A DNA stretch of 64,000 nt, taken from assembly GCF_036203305.1 (NCBI RefSeq), contig NZ_CP108131.1:6138001-6202000 (forward strand), read 5' to 3'. Under the pieces are notes generated by a model. It was not told the origin of the DNA. It saw only the letters and a program-made list of their open reading frames with translations, and did not search any database. Numbering within the stretch: position 1 is the first letter of the stretch; the number at the start of each line of letters is the position of its first letter. The DNA is from Streptomyces sp. NBC_00190. GTDB taxonomy: Bacteria; Actinomycetota; Actinomycetes; Streptomycetales; Streptomycetaceae. Shown here piece after piece: positions 55,157 through 63,339 of this stretch. The translations under genes were made by a program, and so were the position numbers.

Positions 55157-55814
55157 CCCGGTCCTCCGGTGCGCGCAGCAGCCGCCGTTCCAGGACCGGC
55201 AGGTCCTGGGGGCGGTGGCTGCGGGCGTGCCGGAGCAGCAGGTCGCGGGAGGTGTCCCCGACCCGGCGCCGCTTGGGGTGGCGGGTGGTGAACTCCTCGC
55301 TCACGAAGAACCGCACGGCCCCCTCCAGCCCGGCCCGGTCCGTCTCCCGCACCGCCCACGCCAGTTCGTCCGTGGCCGCACCGGCCAGCAGCCGCTGCGG
55401 ACCCCGCTCGGCGAGCAGCCAGGCCGCGTCCCGGGGCTCCTTCCTCACGGCGCCCATCCAGCTGAACACCACGCCCAGTGGCACTCCCCGTGGCAGGTCC
55501 GGTTCCTCCTCGCCCGCGGCGAGGGCTTCTGCGTACGCCCGCAGCCCCGCGGGCGCCGCGGCCGCCCAGCGGGCCCGGTGCCGGGCAGGGATGCCGTCGG
55601 GGGACAGCGGGTCGAGCAGCCGGATCCACTCGGGGGTGACGACCACCCTTCCCGAGTCCTCCCAGCACATGCACTCGAACTCGTCGGCGCCTTCCTCGCG
55701 GTGGGGCGGCTGCAGGGCTCGGACCTCGGCGGCCTCCGCCGGGTCGCCGATCTCGTACGACCGGGGATGGTGCGGGTGTACGGCGCCGTCGACCCGGGGA
55801 AACGAACCACCCAT
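55143..55814 (-). CDS. hypothetical protein
   Basis: A 223-aa cytosolic protein I do not recognise. It is mixed acidic/basic, with an early CMCWEDSGRVVVTPEWIRLLDPL and a basic C-terminus (TTRHPKRRRVGDTSRDLLLRH). ATG at 55814 gives the most compact start; the frame is open further upstream. The last 14 nt overlap the convergent phospholipase gene. The codon pattern is typical of the region, which supports it as real. Confidence 0.6.
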   Translation of the reverse strand: MGGSFPRVDGAVHPHHPRSYEIGDPAEAAEVRALQPPHREEGADEFECMCWEDSGRVVVTPEWIRLLDPLSPDGIPARHRARWAAAAPAGLRAYAEALAAGEEEPDLPRGVPLGVVFSWMGAVRKEPRDAAWLLAERGPQRLLAGAATDELAWAVRETDRAGLEGAVRFFVSEEFTTRHPKRRRVGDTSRDLLLRHARSHRPQDLPVLERRLLRAPEDRVRRS

Positions 55815-55880
55815 GATCAGCGGCTCTGTGCGCGATGTCGGTTCCACCGGGTGATGGTAGGCCGGGCGGACATGCAAAAG

Positions 55881-55918
55881 CCCGTGGGGGTACGAGGAAA
55901 ACCTCGTACCCCCACGGG
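55881..55918 (-). terminator. terminator after tRNA-His
   Basis: A 17-bp perfect stem (CCCGTGGGGGTACGAGG and its complement) with a 4-nt AAAA/TTTT loop, followed on the minus strand by CTTTTGC. It begins 9 nt after the tRNA 3' end. Confidence 0.9.
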
Positions 55919-55926
55919 ACCGAAAG

Positions 55927-56000
55927 GGTGAGTGACGGGACTTGAACCCGCGGCCACCTGGACCACAACCAGGTGCTCTACCAACTGAGCTACACCCACC
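55927..56000 (-). tRNA. tRNA-His (anticodon GTG)
   Basis: The minus strand folds as a full cloverleaf: acceptor GTGGGTG with CACTCAC, D arm (GCTC-AGTTGGTA-GAGC), anticodon arm CCTGG-TTGTGGT-CCAGG with anticodon GTG, and T arm GCGGG-TTCAAGT-CCCGT. A G precedes position 1 and C is at the discriminator, the G-1:C73 pair typical of tRNA-His. CCA is not encoded. Confidence 0.97.
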
Positions 56001-56073
56001 ACGAAGGGCGGCGGACCGCCCGTTCGATGTGCAAGCACAGCATAGCCGATCAGACGGGTGGTCCCGCGACGCG

Positions 56074-56856
56074 TTATCCGGCGGACCGGCTGCCCGCGAG
56101 GGTCGCGGCCAGCCGGCCGGAGACGCTGTCCGTGCGGCGGGCGGCGTGCGCGACGGCGGCCGCGGCGAAGGCCCGGATGATCGGGTGCGGCCGCGTCCCG
56201 TCCCCGTGCAGCTCCGGCTGGAAGAGCGTGGCGAGGAAGAAGGGGTGGCCGGGCAGCTCGGCGATGCGCACCTGCCCGTCCTCGTCGTGGCCCGAGAGCC
56301 GCAGCCCGTGCGCGGCGAGCGCCGGCAGGTGCCGGGGCGAGGGTCCGTAGTTGCAGTGGTAGCGCTCCATCGACCGCTCCGCGCCCAGCGCGGCCTCGGC
56401 GAGCGAGCCCGGCTCGGTCCGTACGAGGCCCTCGTGCCCGACGAGCGAGCAGGCCAGCGGCGTGATCACCGGGTCGGCGGCCCCGGGGTCGTTCTCGGCG
56501 TGCGCCGCGTCGCCCTGCCCGCAGACCGTACGGGCGTACTCCAGCAGGGCGTGCTGGAAGCCGCCGCAGGTCCCGAGGAAGGGGATGCCCTCCTCCCGGG
56601 CCACCCGGATCGCGGCCAGCACCCCGGCCTCGCTGGCGTACGGGCTGCCGGGCAGCACCCACACCGCGTCGAAGCGGGCCGGCGTCCCGACGGCGGCCTC
56701 GGCCCCGGCGTCGCCGGTGGGGATCCAGTAGGCGTCGAGGACCAGTCCGTCCCGGGAGGCGAGGGCGTCGAGGAGGACCGGGATGCGGGTGTGGGACTTC
56801 ACGTGCGGGGAGCGGTCGCCGACGAGGGCGATCCGGGCGATCGGTGCGGTGGTCAT
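56074..56856 (-). CDS. CTP synthase C-terminal-like amidotransferase-fold protein
   Basis: A 260-aa class-I glutamine-amidotransferase fold like the C-terminal domain of CTP synthase (PyrG): ALVGDRSPHVKSHTRI, VWVLPGSPYASEAG, the nucleophile-elbow Cys in PFLGTCGGFQHALLEY and the CNYGPSP region. At the catalytic His-Glu pair it reads LFQPELHGDG, with Gln for His, so glutamine hydrolysis is doubtful. It matches what I know as the CTP synthase C-terminal region-related (seleno)protein family. Two close starts exist (56856, 56865). It is divergent from the LysR gene, which may control it. Confidence 0.8.
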   Translation of the reverse strand: MTTAPIARIALVGDRSPHVKSHTRIPVLLDALASRDGLVLDAYWIPTGDAGAEAAVGTPARFDAVWVLPGSPYASEAGVLAAIRVAREEGIPFLGTCGGFQHALLEYARTVCGQGDAAHAENDPGAADPVITPLACSLVGHEGLVRTEPGSLAEAALGAERSMERYHCNYGPSPRHLPALAAHGLRLSGHDEDGQVRIAELPGHPFFLATLFQPELHGDGTRPHPIIRAFAAAAVAHAARRTDSVSGRLAATLAGSRSAG

Positions 56857-56943
56857 GCCGTTCATGGTGATCCCGGACCCCACTTCAGCGCCAACGATTG
56901 TTCCTGCTGGATCGATAAGCAGTTCTGATGACACCCTGATCAC

Positions 56944-57789
56944 ATGGACCCGCACCTGCTCCGCACCTTCGTCGCCGTGGCCCGGCTCTCCTCCTTCTCC
57001 GCCGCCGCCCGCGAGCTCGGCTACACCCAGTCCGCCGTGTCCCAGCACATCGCCGCACTGGAGGGGGACCTGCGGACCGAGCTGTTCACGCGCCGGCCCG
57101 TGGCACCCACCCCGGCCGGGGCGCGCCTGCTGGAGCACGCCGGACCGCTGCTCCTGCGGCTCGACGCCGCGCGGGCCGACGTCCTGCGGCTGGCCGCCGC
57201 TCCGCCCGGGCGGATCACCCTCGCCGCGTCCCCGCTCGCCGTCGGCCCCCGGCTGCTCGCGGCCCTGCCCGCCACCGGGGTCACCCTGCGGGTGCTGCCC
57301 CCGGTCGAGGTGCCCGCCGCCGTCGCCACCGGGGGCTGCGACCTCGGGCTCGTGGACGGCCCGGCCGCGCCCAGCGATCCGCTGCGGCTGCCCGACGTGG
57401 CCCCGCTCACCGTGACGGGCGTCGGCGAGGAGGAACTGGCCGTCCTGCTGCCCGACGGGCACCCCTTCGCCGGGCGGGCCGGCGTCCGGCTCGACGATCT
57501 CGCCGACGCGCGCTGGCTCGATGCCCCCGGTGTCGGCCTGCCGCTGACCGCCGCCCGCACCGGCGCCCGCTACGACGGCACCGACGTGCTCGCCCTGTGC
57601 GCCCTCGCGGCCGCCGGGCACGGCCTCGTGCTGCTGCCGCGCCGCGTCGCCGAAGCGGCCGCGGCGGGGGTCGCCGTACCGCTGTCCGCGCCCCGCCTGG
57701 TGCACCGTACGGAACTGCTCTCGCCCGGCGCCCCGACCGGCGCGGCCGCTGCCCTCGCCGTGCGGCTCACGGCAGGATCACCCGTATGA
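56944..57789 (+). CDS. LysR-family transcriptional regulator
   Basis: A 281-aa LysR protein. The N-terminal helix-turn-helix is LLRTFVAVARLSSFSAAARELG followed by YTQSAVSQHIAALEGDL. The effector domain (about 90-270) is somewhat short. It is divergent from the amidotransferase-like gene, 87 nt apart, the usual arrangement with a LysR target. It overlaps the downstream peptidase gene by ATGA, so the peptidase is co-expressed. The effector is unknown. Confidence 0.92.
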   Translation: MDPHLLRTFVAVARLSSFSAAARELGYTQSAVSQHIAALEGDLRTELFTRRPVAPTPAGARLLEHAGPLLLRLDAARADVLRLAAAPPGRITLAASPLAVGPRLLAALPATGVTLRVLPPVEVPAAVATGGCDLGLVDGPAAPSDPLRLPDVAPLTVTGVGEEELAVLLPDGHPFAGRAGVRLDDLADARWLDAPGVGLPLTAARTGARYDGTDVLALCALAAAGHGLVLLPRRVAEAAAAGVAVPLSAPRLVHRTELLSPGAPTGAAAALAVRLTAGSPV

Positions 57790-58928
57790 CCCATGACACG
57801 GACAACGCCGCGGGCCCCGCCCCCTTCACCGCCGCCGACTACGCCGCCCGGATGGCCGCGGCCGCCGAGACCGCCGCCGACGCGGGCCTCGCCGGACTGC
57901 TGATCGCCCCCGGGCCCGATCTCACGCACCTCACCGGCTACCGCCCCACCGCCGAGACCGAGCGGCTCACCCTGCTCGTGCTGGCCGCCGGGCAGGAGCC
58001 GGTGCTCGTCGTGCCCGCCCTGGAGGCCCCGGACGCGGCCAAGGCACCCGGCGCCGCCGCGCTGTCCCTGCGGGACTGGACCGACGGGAAGAACCCGTAC
58101 GCGGTGACCGCCCCGCTGCTGGACGCGGCCGGGCGCTTCGGGGTGAGCGACAACACCTGGTCCCTGCATCTCCTGGGACTGCAGCGGGAGTTGCCCACCA
58201 CCTCCTACGTCCCGCTCACCGACTCCCTGCCCATGCTGCGCGCCGTGAAGGACGCGCGGGAGCTGGAGGCCCTCGCCGCGGCGGGGGCGGCCGCCGACGC
58301 CGCCTACGCGCAGATCCTCCATCTCCCCTTCACCGGACGGCGGGAGACCGATGTCGCCGCCGAACTGGCCTCCCTGCTACGCGTGCACGGCCACTCCCAG
58401 GTCGACTTCACGGTCGTCGGCTCCGGACCCAACGGGGCCAACCCGCACCACGAGGCGGGCGAACGGGTCATCCAGCACGGCGACATGGTGGTCCTCGACT
58501 TCGGCGGGCTGCACCACGGCTACGGCTCGGACATCTCCCGTACCGTGCACGTGGGCGAGCCGAGTGCCGAGGAGCAGCGCGTCCACGACATCGTCCGCGA
58601 GGCCCAGCAGGCGGGCGTGGCGGCGGTCCGGCCGGGCGTCTCCTGTCAGGAGGTCGACCGCGCGGCCCGCGCGGTGATCACCGAGTTCGGCTACGGCGAC
58701 CGGTTCATCCACCGCACCGGCCACGGCATCGGCGTCACCACCCACGAGCCGCCGTACATGGTCGAGGGCGAGGAGCAGCCCCTCGTGCCCGGCATGTGCT
58801 TCTCCGTGGAGCCGGGCATCTACCTGCCCGGCCGGTTCGGGGTGCGCATCGAGGACATCGTGACCGTCACCGAGGACGGCGCGCGGCGCTTCAACCACGC
58901 GCCGCGCGAGCTGGCCGTCGTCGAATAG
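57786..58928 (+). CDS. M24 family Xaa-Pro aminopeptidase
   Basis: A 380-aa metallopeptidase. The N-terminal creatinase-like domain is followed by the pita-bread catalytic domain. The metal ligands are visible: Asp in VVLDFGGLHHGYGSDISRT (two Asp), His in HRTGHGIGVTTHEPP, Glu in FSVEPGIYLPG and Glu in RIEDIVTV. It removes N-terminal residues before proline in the cytosol. The ATG overlaps the LysR stop. It ends 6 nt before the convergent treZ stop. Confidence 0.93.
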   Translation: MTHDTDNAAGPAPFTAADYAARMAAAAETAADAGLAGLLIAPGPDLTHLTGYRPTAETERLTLLVLAAGQEPVLVVPALEAPDAAKAPGAAALSLRDWTDGKNPYAVTAPLLDAAGRFGVSDNTWSLHLLGLQRELPTTSYVPLTDSLPMLRAVKDARELEALAAAGAAADAAYAQILHLPFTGRRETDVAAELASLLRVHGHSQVDFTVVGSGPNGANPHHEAGERVIQHGDMVVLDFGGLHHGYGSDISRTVHVGEPSAEEQRVHDIVREAQQAGVAAVRPGVSCQEVDRAARAVITEFGYGDRFIHRTGHGIGVTTHEPPYMVEGEEQPLVPGMCFSVEPGIYLPGRFGVRIEDIVTVTEDGARRFNHAPRELAVVE

Positions 58929-58934
58929 CGGTCC

Positions 58935-60683
58935 TCACGGGCCGAGCACGACCGCCGACTCGCCCGGCAGGTGGATCCGCCCGTCCGGGCCCGGGTGTTC
59001 GAGGGGCTCCCAGGCGGCCAGCACCCGCACCCCGTTGCGGCCGAGCGCGATCGTGGCCGGCTCCGGGGAGAGGTTCACGGCCACCCGTACGTCGCCCCGC
59101 CGGAAGGTGAGCCAGCGGCGCTCCTCGTCGTAGGCGACCCGGACCGCCGCGAGGTCCGGGTCGCGCAGGTCCGGGTGGGCGCGGCGCAGCGTCACGAGGG
59201 TGCGGTACCAGTCCAGCAGGCGGGCGTGGCCGGCCTGCTCGGGCTCCGCCCAGTCCAGGCAGGAGCGGTCCCGGGTGGCCGGGTCCTGCGGGTCGGGGAC
59301 TTCTTCGGCCTTCCAGCCGTGCGCCGCGAACTCACGGCGCCGGCCGCTCCGTACCGCCTCGGCCAGCTCCGGGTCGGGGTGGTCCGTGAAGTACTGCCAC
59401 GGGGTGCCCGCGCCCCACTCCTCGCCCATGAACAGCATCGGTACGAACGGCCCGGTCAGTGCCAGCGTCGCGGCGCACGCCAGCAGCCCGGGGGAGAGCG
59501 AGGCGGCGAGCCGGTCACCGAGCGCCCGGTTGCCGATCTGGTCGTGGGTCTGGGTGTAGCCGAGGAAGCGGTGGGCCGGGGTTCGGCGCCGGTCCACGGG
59601 CCGCCCGTGGGTTCGGCCGCGGAAGGAGGACCAGGTCCCGTCGTGGAAGAAGGCCCGGGTCAGGGTCTTGGCGAGGGCCGCCAGCGGGGTTTGGGCGAAG
59701 TCGGCGTAGTAGGCCTGGGACTCGCCGGTCAGCGCGCAGTGCAGGGCGTGGTGGAAGTCGTCGTTCCACTGGGCGTGCAGGCCCAGGCCCCCGTCGGCGC
59801 GCGGGGTGGTGGTGCGCGGGTCGCAGCGGTCGGACTCGGCGATCAGGAACAGCGGCCGGCCGGTCTCGGCCGCCAGCTCGTCCACGGCCGCGGCCAGCTC
59901 CTCCAGGAAGGTCAGGGCCCGCCCGTCGGCCAGCGCGTGTACGGCGTCCAGCCGCAGCCCGTCGATCCCGTAGTCGCGCAGCCAGGCCAGCGAGCTGCCC
60001 AGGAGGTAGGCGCGCACCTCGTCCGAGCCGGGCGCGTCCAGGTTCACCGCCGCGCCCCACGGGGTGTGGTGGGTGTCGGTGAAGTACGGGCCGTAGGAGG
60101 GCAGGTGGTTGCCGGAGGGGCCGAGGTGGTTGTGGACCACGTCGAGGACCACCCCCAGCCCGGCGGCGTGCGCGGCCGCCGTGAAGCGGGCCAGCCCGGC
60201 CGGGCCTCCGTACGGCTCGTGCACCGCCCAGGGGGCGACCCCGTCGTACCCCCATCCGTGCCTGCCGGGGAACGGGCAGACGGGCATCAGCTCCACGTGC
60301 GTGACGCCGAGGGCGGTGAGGTGCCCGAGGCGGGCGGCGGCGGCGTCGAAGGTCCCCTCGGGGGTGAAGGTGCCGATGTGCAGCTCGTACAGGACGGCGT
60401 CCTGGAGCGGGGTGCGCACCGGCCCGGCCCCCGGCGCGGGGAGGGCCTCGAAGTCGACCACCGCCGACAGGCCACCCGGCCCGTCCGGGAGCCGCCGGCC
60501 GCGCGGGTCCGGGCGGGGGGCGCGGTCGCCGTCCAGCAGGAACCCGTACCGGCTTCCGTCGGAGGCCGGGGCCTGGGCGGTCCACCAGCCGTCCCGCTCC
60601 GGATCGCGCGCCATGTCGTACGTCACGTCGTCGAGTCGCATGGCGACGTGACCTGTCAGCGGTGCCCACACCTCGAACTGCAC
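58935..60683 (-). CDS. treZ: malto-oligosyltrehalose trehalohydrolase
   Basis: A 582-aa GH13 enzyme that releases trehalose from maltooligosyl-trehalose, the second step of the TreY-TreZ route. An N-terminal CBM48-like domain (FEVWAPLTGHVAMRL) precedes the barrel. The catalytic Asp is in GIDGLRLDAVHAL, the Glu in LFLIAESDR and the stabilising Asp in YTQTHDQIGNR. VVLDVVHNHLGP is conserved region I. GTG at 60683 is the start. TreY is not in this window. Trehalose is a stress and spore reserve in Streptomyces. Confidence 0.93.
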   Translation of the reverse strand: MQFEVWAPLTGHVAMRLDDVTYDMARDPERDGWWTAQAPASDGSRYGFLLDGDRAPRPDPRGRRLPDGPGGLSAVVDFEALPAPGAGPVRTPLQDAVLYELHIGTFTPEGTFDAAAARLGHLTALGVTHVELMPVCPFPGRHGWGYDGVAPWAVHEPYGGPAGLARFTAAAHAAGLGVVLDVVHNHLGPSGNHLPSYGPYFTDTHHTPWGAAVNLDAPGSDEVRAYLLGSSLAWLRDYGIDGLRLDAVHALADGRALTFLEELAAAVDELAAETGRPLFLIAESDRCDPRTTTPRADGGLGLHAQWNDDFHHALHCALTGESQAYYADFAQTPLAALAKTLTRAFFHDGTWSSFRGRTHGRPVDRRRTPAHRFLGYTQTHDQIGNRALGDRLAASLSPGLLACAATLALTGPFVPMLFMGEEWGAGTPWQYFTDHPDPELAEAVRSGRRREFAAHGWKAEEVPDPQDPATRDRSCLDWAEPEQAGHARLLDWYRTLVTLRRAHPDLRDPDLAAVRVAYDEERRWLTFRRGDVRVAVNLSPEPATIALGRNGVRVLAAWEPLEHPGPDGRIHLPGESAVVLGP

Positions 60684-60793
60684 GGACGTTCCCCTCGTCT
60701 CCGGCGGTGTCCAGCATGCGTATCCTGCCCATCATTCCGGGCGTGGCGGGGGAGTTCTGGACACTCCGGCCCCGACGGGCCGACAATCACCCT

Positions 60794-61357
60794 GTGACGT
60801 CGAGTTTTGAGTTCCCACCCTTCCCCGCGCCGCGGCTGTCCGATGCCGAGCGCGACCGGGCGCTGGGCCAGCTGAGAGAGGGCGCTGCCCTCGGCAAGCT
60901 GTCCCATGACACCTTCATGCGCCGGATGGAACTCGCCCTGGTCGCCCGCCGCTCCGAGGACCTGGCCGTCCTGACCGCAGACCTCCAGACACGCGAGGAA
61001 GCGACAAGTCCGTGGACCCGTCGGCTGTTCGGCTGGGTGGGGCGGGTCTCCGCCGTCTCGGTCGGCGTCCGGCGTGCCTGGGCCGCCGAGAAGCTGCCCA
61101 AACTGCTGCTGCCGCACCCGAGTGCGGCGGCCCTGCGGATCGGCCGCGACCCCGGCAACGGGCTGCGGCTCAGCCACGAGACCGTCTCGCGCGCGCACGC
61201 GGAGCTCAGCCTGCAGGGCGGGATGTGGGTGCTCAAGGACCTCGGCTCCACCAACGGCACCACGGTCAACGGGCGTCGCGTGACGGGCTCCGCGGTGGTC
61301 CGCGACGGCGACCAGGTGAGCTTCGGGAAGATGACCTTCCGGCTGTCGTCGAGCTGA
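60794..61357 (+). CDS. DUF1707 and FHA domain protein
   Basis: A 187-aa protein. Residues 13-60 are a DUF1707 (SHOCT-like) motif, RLSDAERDRALGQLREG then GKLSHDTFMRRMELAL. Residues 105-187 are an FHA domain: LRIGRDPGNGLRLSHETVSRAHAEL and LGSTNGTTVNGRRV carry the phosphothreonine-binding Arg, Ser and Asn. It probably binds a Ser/Thr-kinase-phosphorylated partner. GTG at 60794 starts it; it is divergent from treZ, 110 nt apart. Confidence 0.88.
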   Translation: MTSSFEFPPFPAPRLSDAERDRALGQLREGAALGKLSHDTFMRRMELALVARRSEDLAVLTADLQTREEATSPWTRRLFGWVGRVSAVSVGVRRAWAAEKLPKLLLPHPSAAALRIGRDPGNGLRLSHETVSRAHAELSLQGGMWVLKDLGSTNGTTVNGRRVTGSAVVRDGDQVSFGKMTFRLSSS

Positions 61358-61406
61358 GGCCGAGGGCGGCCCCCGCCGTGCCGCGCCGTGGCCCAGGATG
61401 GCGGGC

Positions 61407-61907
61407 ATGGAACACAGCGCCGAACACACGCCCGTCGTACGCCGCGCACGCGTCGGGGACCTGCCCCGCCTGGTCGAACTCATCCACGAGCACGTCGCGT
61501 ACGAGAAGTCGGCCCCGCGGCCGCCGGACCTCGCCGAGCGGCTCGGGCCGCAGCTGTTCGCCGAAGGGTCCTCGGAGGCACCCCCAGCGGTGGCCGGGGG
61601 AAAGTGGGTGCTGCTCGCCGAGACCCCGGACGGCGCGGTCGCCGGATACGCCGCCTGCTCGGCCGAGTTCGCCTTCTGGGACGCCCGGCACTACCTCCAC
61701 ATGGACTGCCTCTACCTGGCCGAGGAGGCCCGCGGCCACGGGCTCGGCGCCGCCCTGATGGACGGCGTGCGCGGCCTCGCCCGCGAGCTCGGCCTCGACC
61801 AGGTCCAGTGGCAGACCCCCGACTGGAACGAGGGCGCGATCCGGTTCTACGACCGGCTCGGCGCCACCGGCCTGCCCAAGCGCCGGTACGGACTTGACGT
61901 GGACTAG
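61407..61907 (+). CDS. GNAT family N-acetyltransferase with repeat-derived insert
   Basis: A 166-aa GNAT enzyme resembling diamine/polyamine-type acetyltransferases: VVRRARVGDLPRLVELIHEHVAYE, HMDCLYLAEEARGHGLGAALM (acetyl-CoA loop), then WQTPDWNEGAIRFYDRLGA. Residues about 56-66 (SSEAPPAVAGG) are coded by a palindromic repeat unit that seems inserted in frame between the first helices and the beta strand. ATG at 61407 has AGGA 8 nt upstream; ATG at 61398 is in frame too. The substrate is unknown. Confidence 0.87.
   Translation: MEHSAEHTPVVRRARVGDLPRLVELIHEHVAYEKSAPRPPDLAERLGPQLFAEGSSEAPPAVAGGKWVLLAETPDGAVAGYAACSAEFAFWDARHYLHMDCLYLAEEARGHGLGAALMDGVRGLARELGLDQVQWQTPDWNEGAIRFYDRLGATGLPKRRYGLDVD
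61573..61603. repeat. double-hairpin palindromic repeat, copy C (inside the GNAT gene)
   Basis: GGAGGCACCCCC followed by CCCCCAGC-GGTG-GCCGGGGG. Its reverse complement aligns with copy A over most of its length. Here it keeps the reading frame. Confidence 0.6.
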
Positions 61908-61910
61908 GCC

Positions 61911-61940
61911 GTCCCAGGTCGTCCTAGGTCGCCCTAGGTG
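61911..61940. repeat. three tandem decamers around CCTAGG
   Basis: GTCCCAGGTC, GTCCTAGGTC and GCCCTAGGTG lie head to tail between two convergent genes; the last copy supplies the stop codon of the M14 peptidase. They may be a slippage repeat that set the gene end, or a weak terminator. Confidence 0.55.
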
Positions 61941-63232
61941 GCCCGCTCGGTCGCCGTGAGGCGTTCGTACGTGGCCAGGACGGTCCGGGACTGGTGTTCC
62001 ACCTGGGTGGCCACCGGGACCCAGCGGGCCTGGAAGCGGGCCGCGAAGTCCTCGCACCACCCCGTGACCAGCCGGTCCAGCCCGGGCGCTGCCGGGTGGC
62101 CCTGCGTGCGCAGCACCCGCAGCAGCATCGCGGCGGCGCGCAGCGACATGCGCCGCCCGAAGGCGTCGATGCTGGCGATGTACGCCGCCGTGGCCTCCGT
62201 GGGAGCCGCGGGGCCGGTCCACTCCGCGGTGATCCGGGGGATCAGCGCGAGCGTCCAGTCGACCGCGCGCAGCAGGGCCGCCGCGGCCGGGTCCGCGTAC
62301 GGCGGCGGCCCGGGCGGGATCCCGTCACGGACACGGGCGACGAGCGCGGAGTCGCCGTCGAGCCGCGCCGCCAGCATCCGCAGGGCGCGGCGCGGGTCGG
62401 GGTGCGGGGCCGGGTCGTCCACCAGGTCGGAGGCCCACATGGGGACTTCGACGATCGCGGTGGTGCCGGCGTACCGGTGGGGGTGGTACCAGGTGCTGAG
62501 CCGGGTGTCCTCGGGGTGGAAGGCTCCGGCTGCCCCGCCCCCCGGCTGCGGTATCACGAAGATCCCGGGCCCGGGGGAGGGCCAGCCCGCGGCGTCCGAG
62601 GCCCCGTTCTCCACCGGGATGCGCAGCTCGGCGGCCGATTTGCCGAAGGGTTCGGCGAGGCCGGGTACGTCCCGGGTGAGCTGGACCCAGGAGCCGCCGA
62701 GGTCGGTGGCGTGCAGGGAGGCCTGGAGGACGGGCCGGAGTTCGTCGATGAGGCCGGTCAGGGCCAGGGTCTCGGGCGGCAGCCGGTCCGGGGCCAGTAA
62801 AGACGGCGCCCACTCGGGCTGTTCGGGTCCGGGGGGCCGGTAGAAGTGCCGGTGGTAGTCGAGGAGCGAGTACGGGCGGGGCGTGCGGTGCAGGTCCGCG
62901 CCGTCCGGGTCGGCGCAGAGCAGGAAGTGCCAGCCGCAGCCCGCCCGCGGGGCCGGCTCGCGCAGGAGGCGGCGGGCGAGGGAGAGGACGGTGGCGCCGC
63001 CGACGGGCTCGTTGGCGTGGGCCCCGGCGACGACCAGGACGTTCTGCCCGGGCCCGGCAGGGCCGACCGCGTCGACGGAGAGCAGCCAGAGGGGCTGCCC
63101 GGCCCGCGAGGTGCCGACCTGACGGATCCGCACCTCGCGGGGGTGTTCGTCCGCGAGTGCGCGGGCGGCCAGCGCGAGTTCGCGCGGTGTGGGATAGCAC
63201 ATGTCACGGAGGATGGTCACAAGGGATGCCAT
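61934..63232 (-). CDS. M14 family zinc carboxypeptidase
   Basis: A 432-aa metallopeptidase-like protein. The zinc site starts with VVAGAHANEPVGG (HxxE). The later His is probably in LQASLHATDLGG, and the catalytic Glu in TTAIVEVPMWASD. There is no signal peptide, so it is probably cytosolic. ATG at 63232 is taken; ATG at 63202 (MCYPTPREL) is possible. The substrate is unknown; the family trims peptides, including cell-wall ones. Confidence 0.85.
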   Translation of the reverse strand: MASLVTILRDMCYPTPRELALAARALADEHPREVRIRQVGTSRAGQPLWLLSVDAVGPAGPGQNVLVVAGAHANEPVGGATVLSLARRLLREPAPRAGCGWHFLLCADPDGADLHRTPRPYSLLDYHRHFYRPPGPEQPEWAPSLLAPDRLPPETLALTGLIDELRPVLQASLHATDLGGSWVQLTRDVPGLAEPFGKSAAELRIPVENGASDAAGWPSPGPGIFVIPQPGGGAAGAFHPEDTRLSTWYHPHRYAGTTAIVEVPMWASDLVDDPAPHPDPRRALRMLAARLDGDSALVARVRDGIPPGPPPYADPAAAALLRAVDWTLALIPRITAEWTGPAAPTEATAAYIASIDAFGRRMSLRAAAMLLRVLRTQGHPAAPGLDRLVTGWCEDFAARFQARWVPVATQVEHQSRTVLATYERLTATERAT

Positions 63233-63339
63233 GCCCGCCGGGCCCGCCGCCTACTGCTCCGCGGCTCCCGTACTTCCGTCCGGGAGGGCCCCGGGCGGGG
63301 CGTGAAGCGTGCGGAACCGCTGGACGGTCCGGCCCGGGG

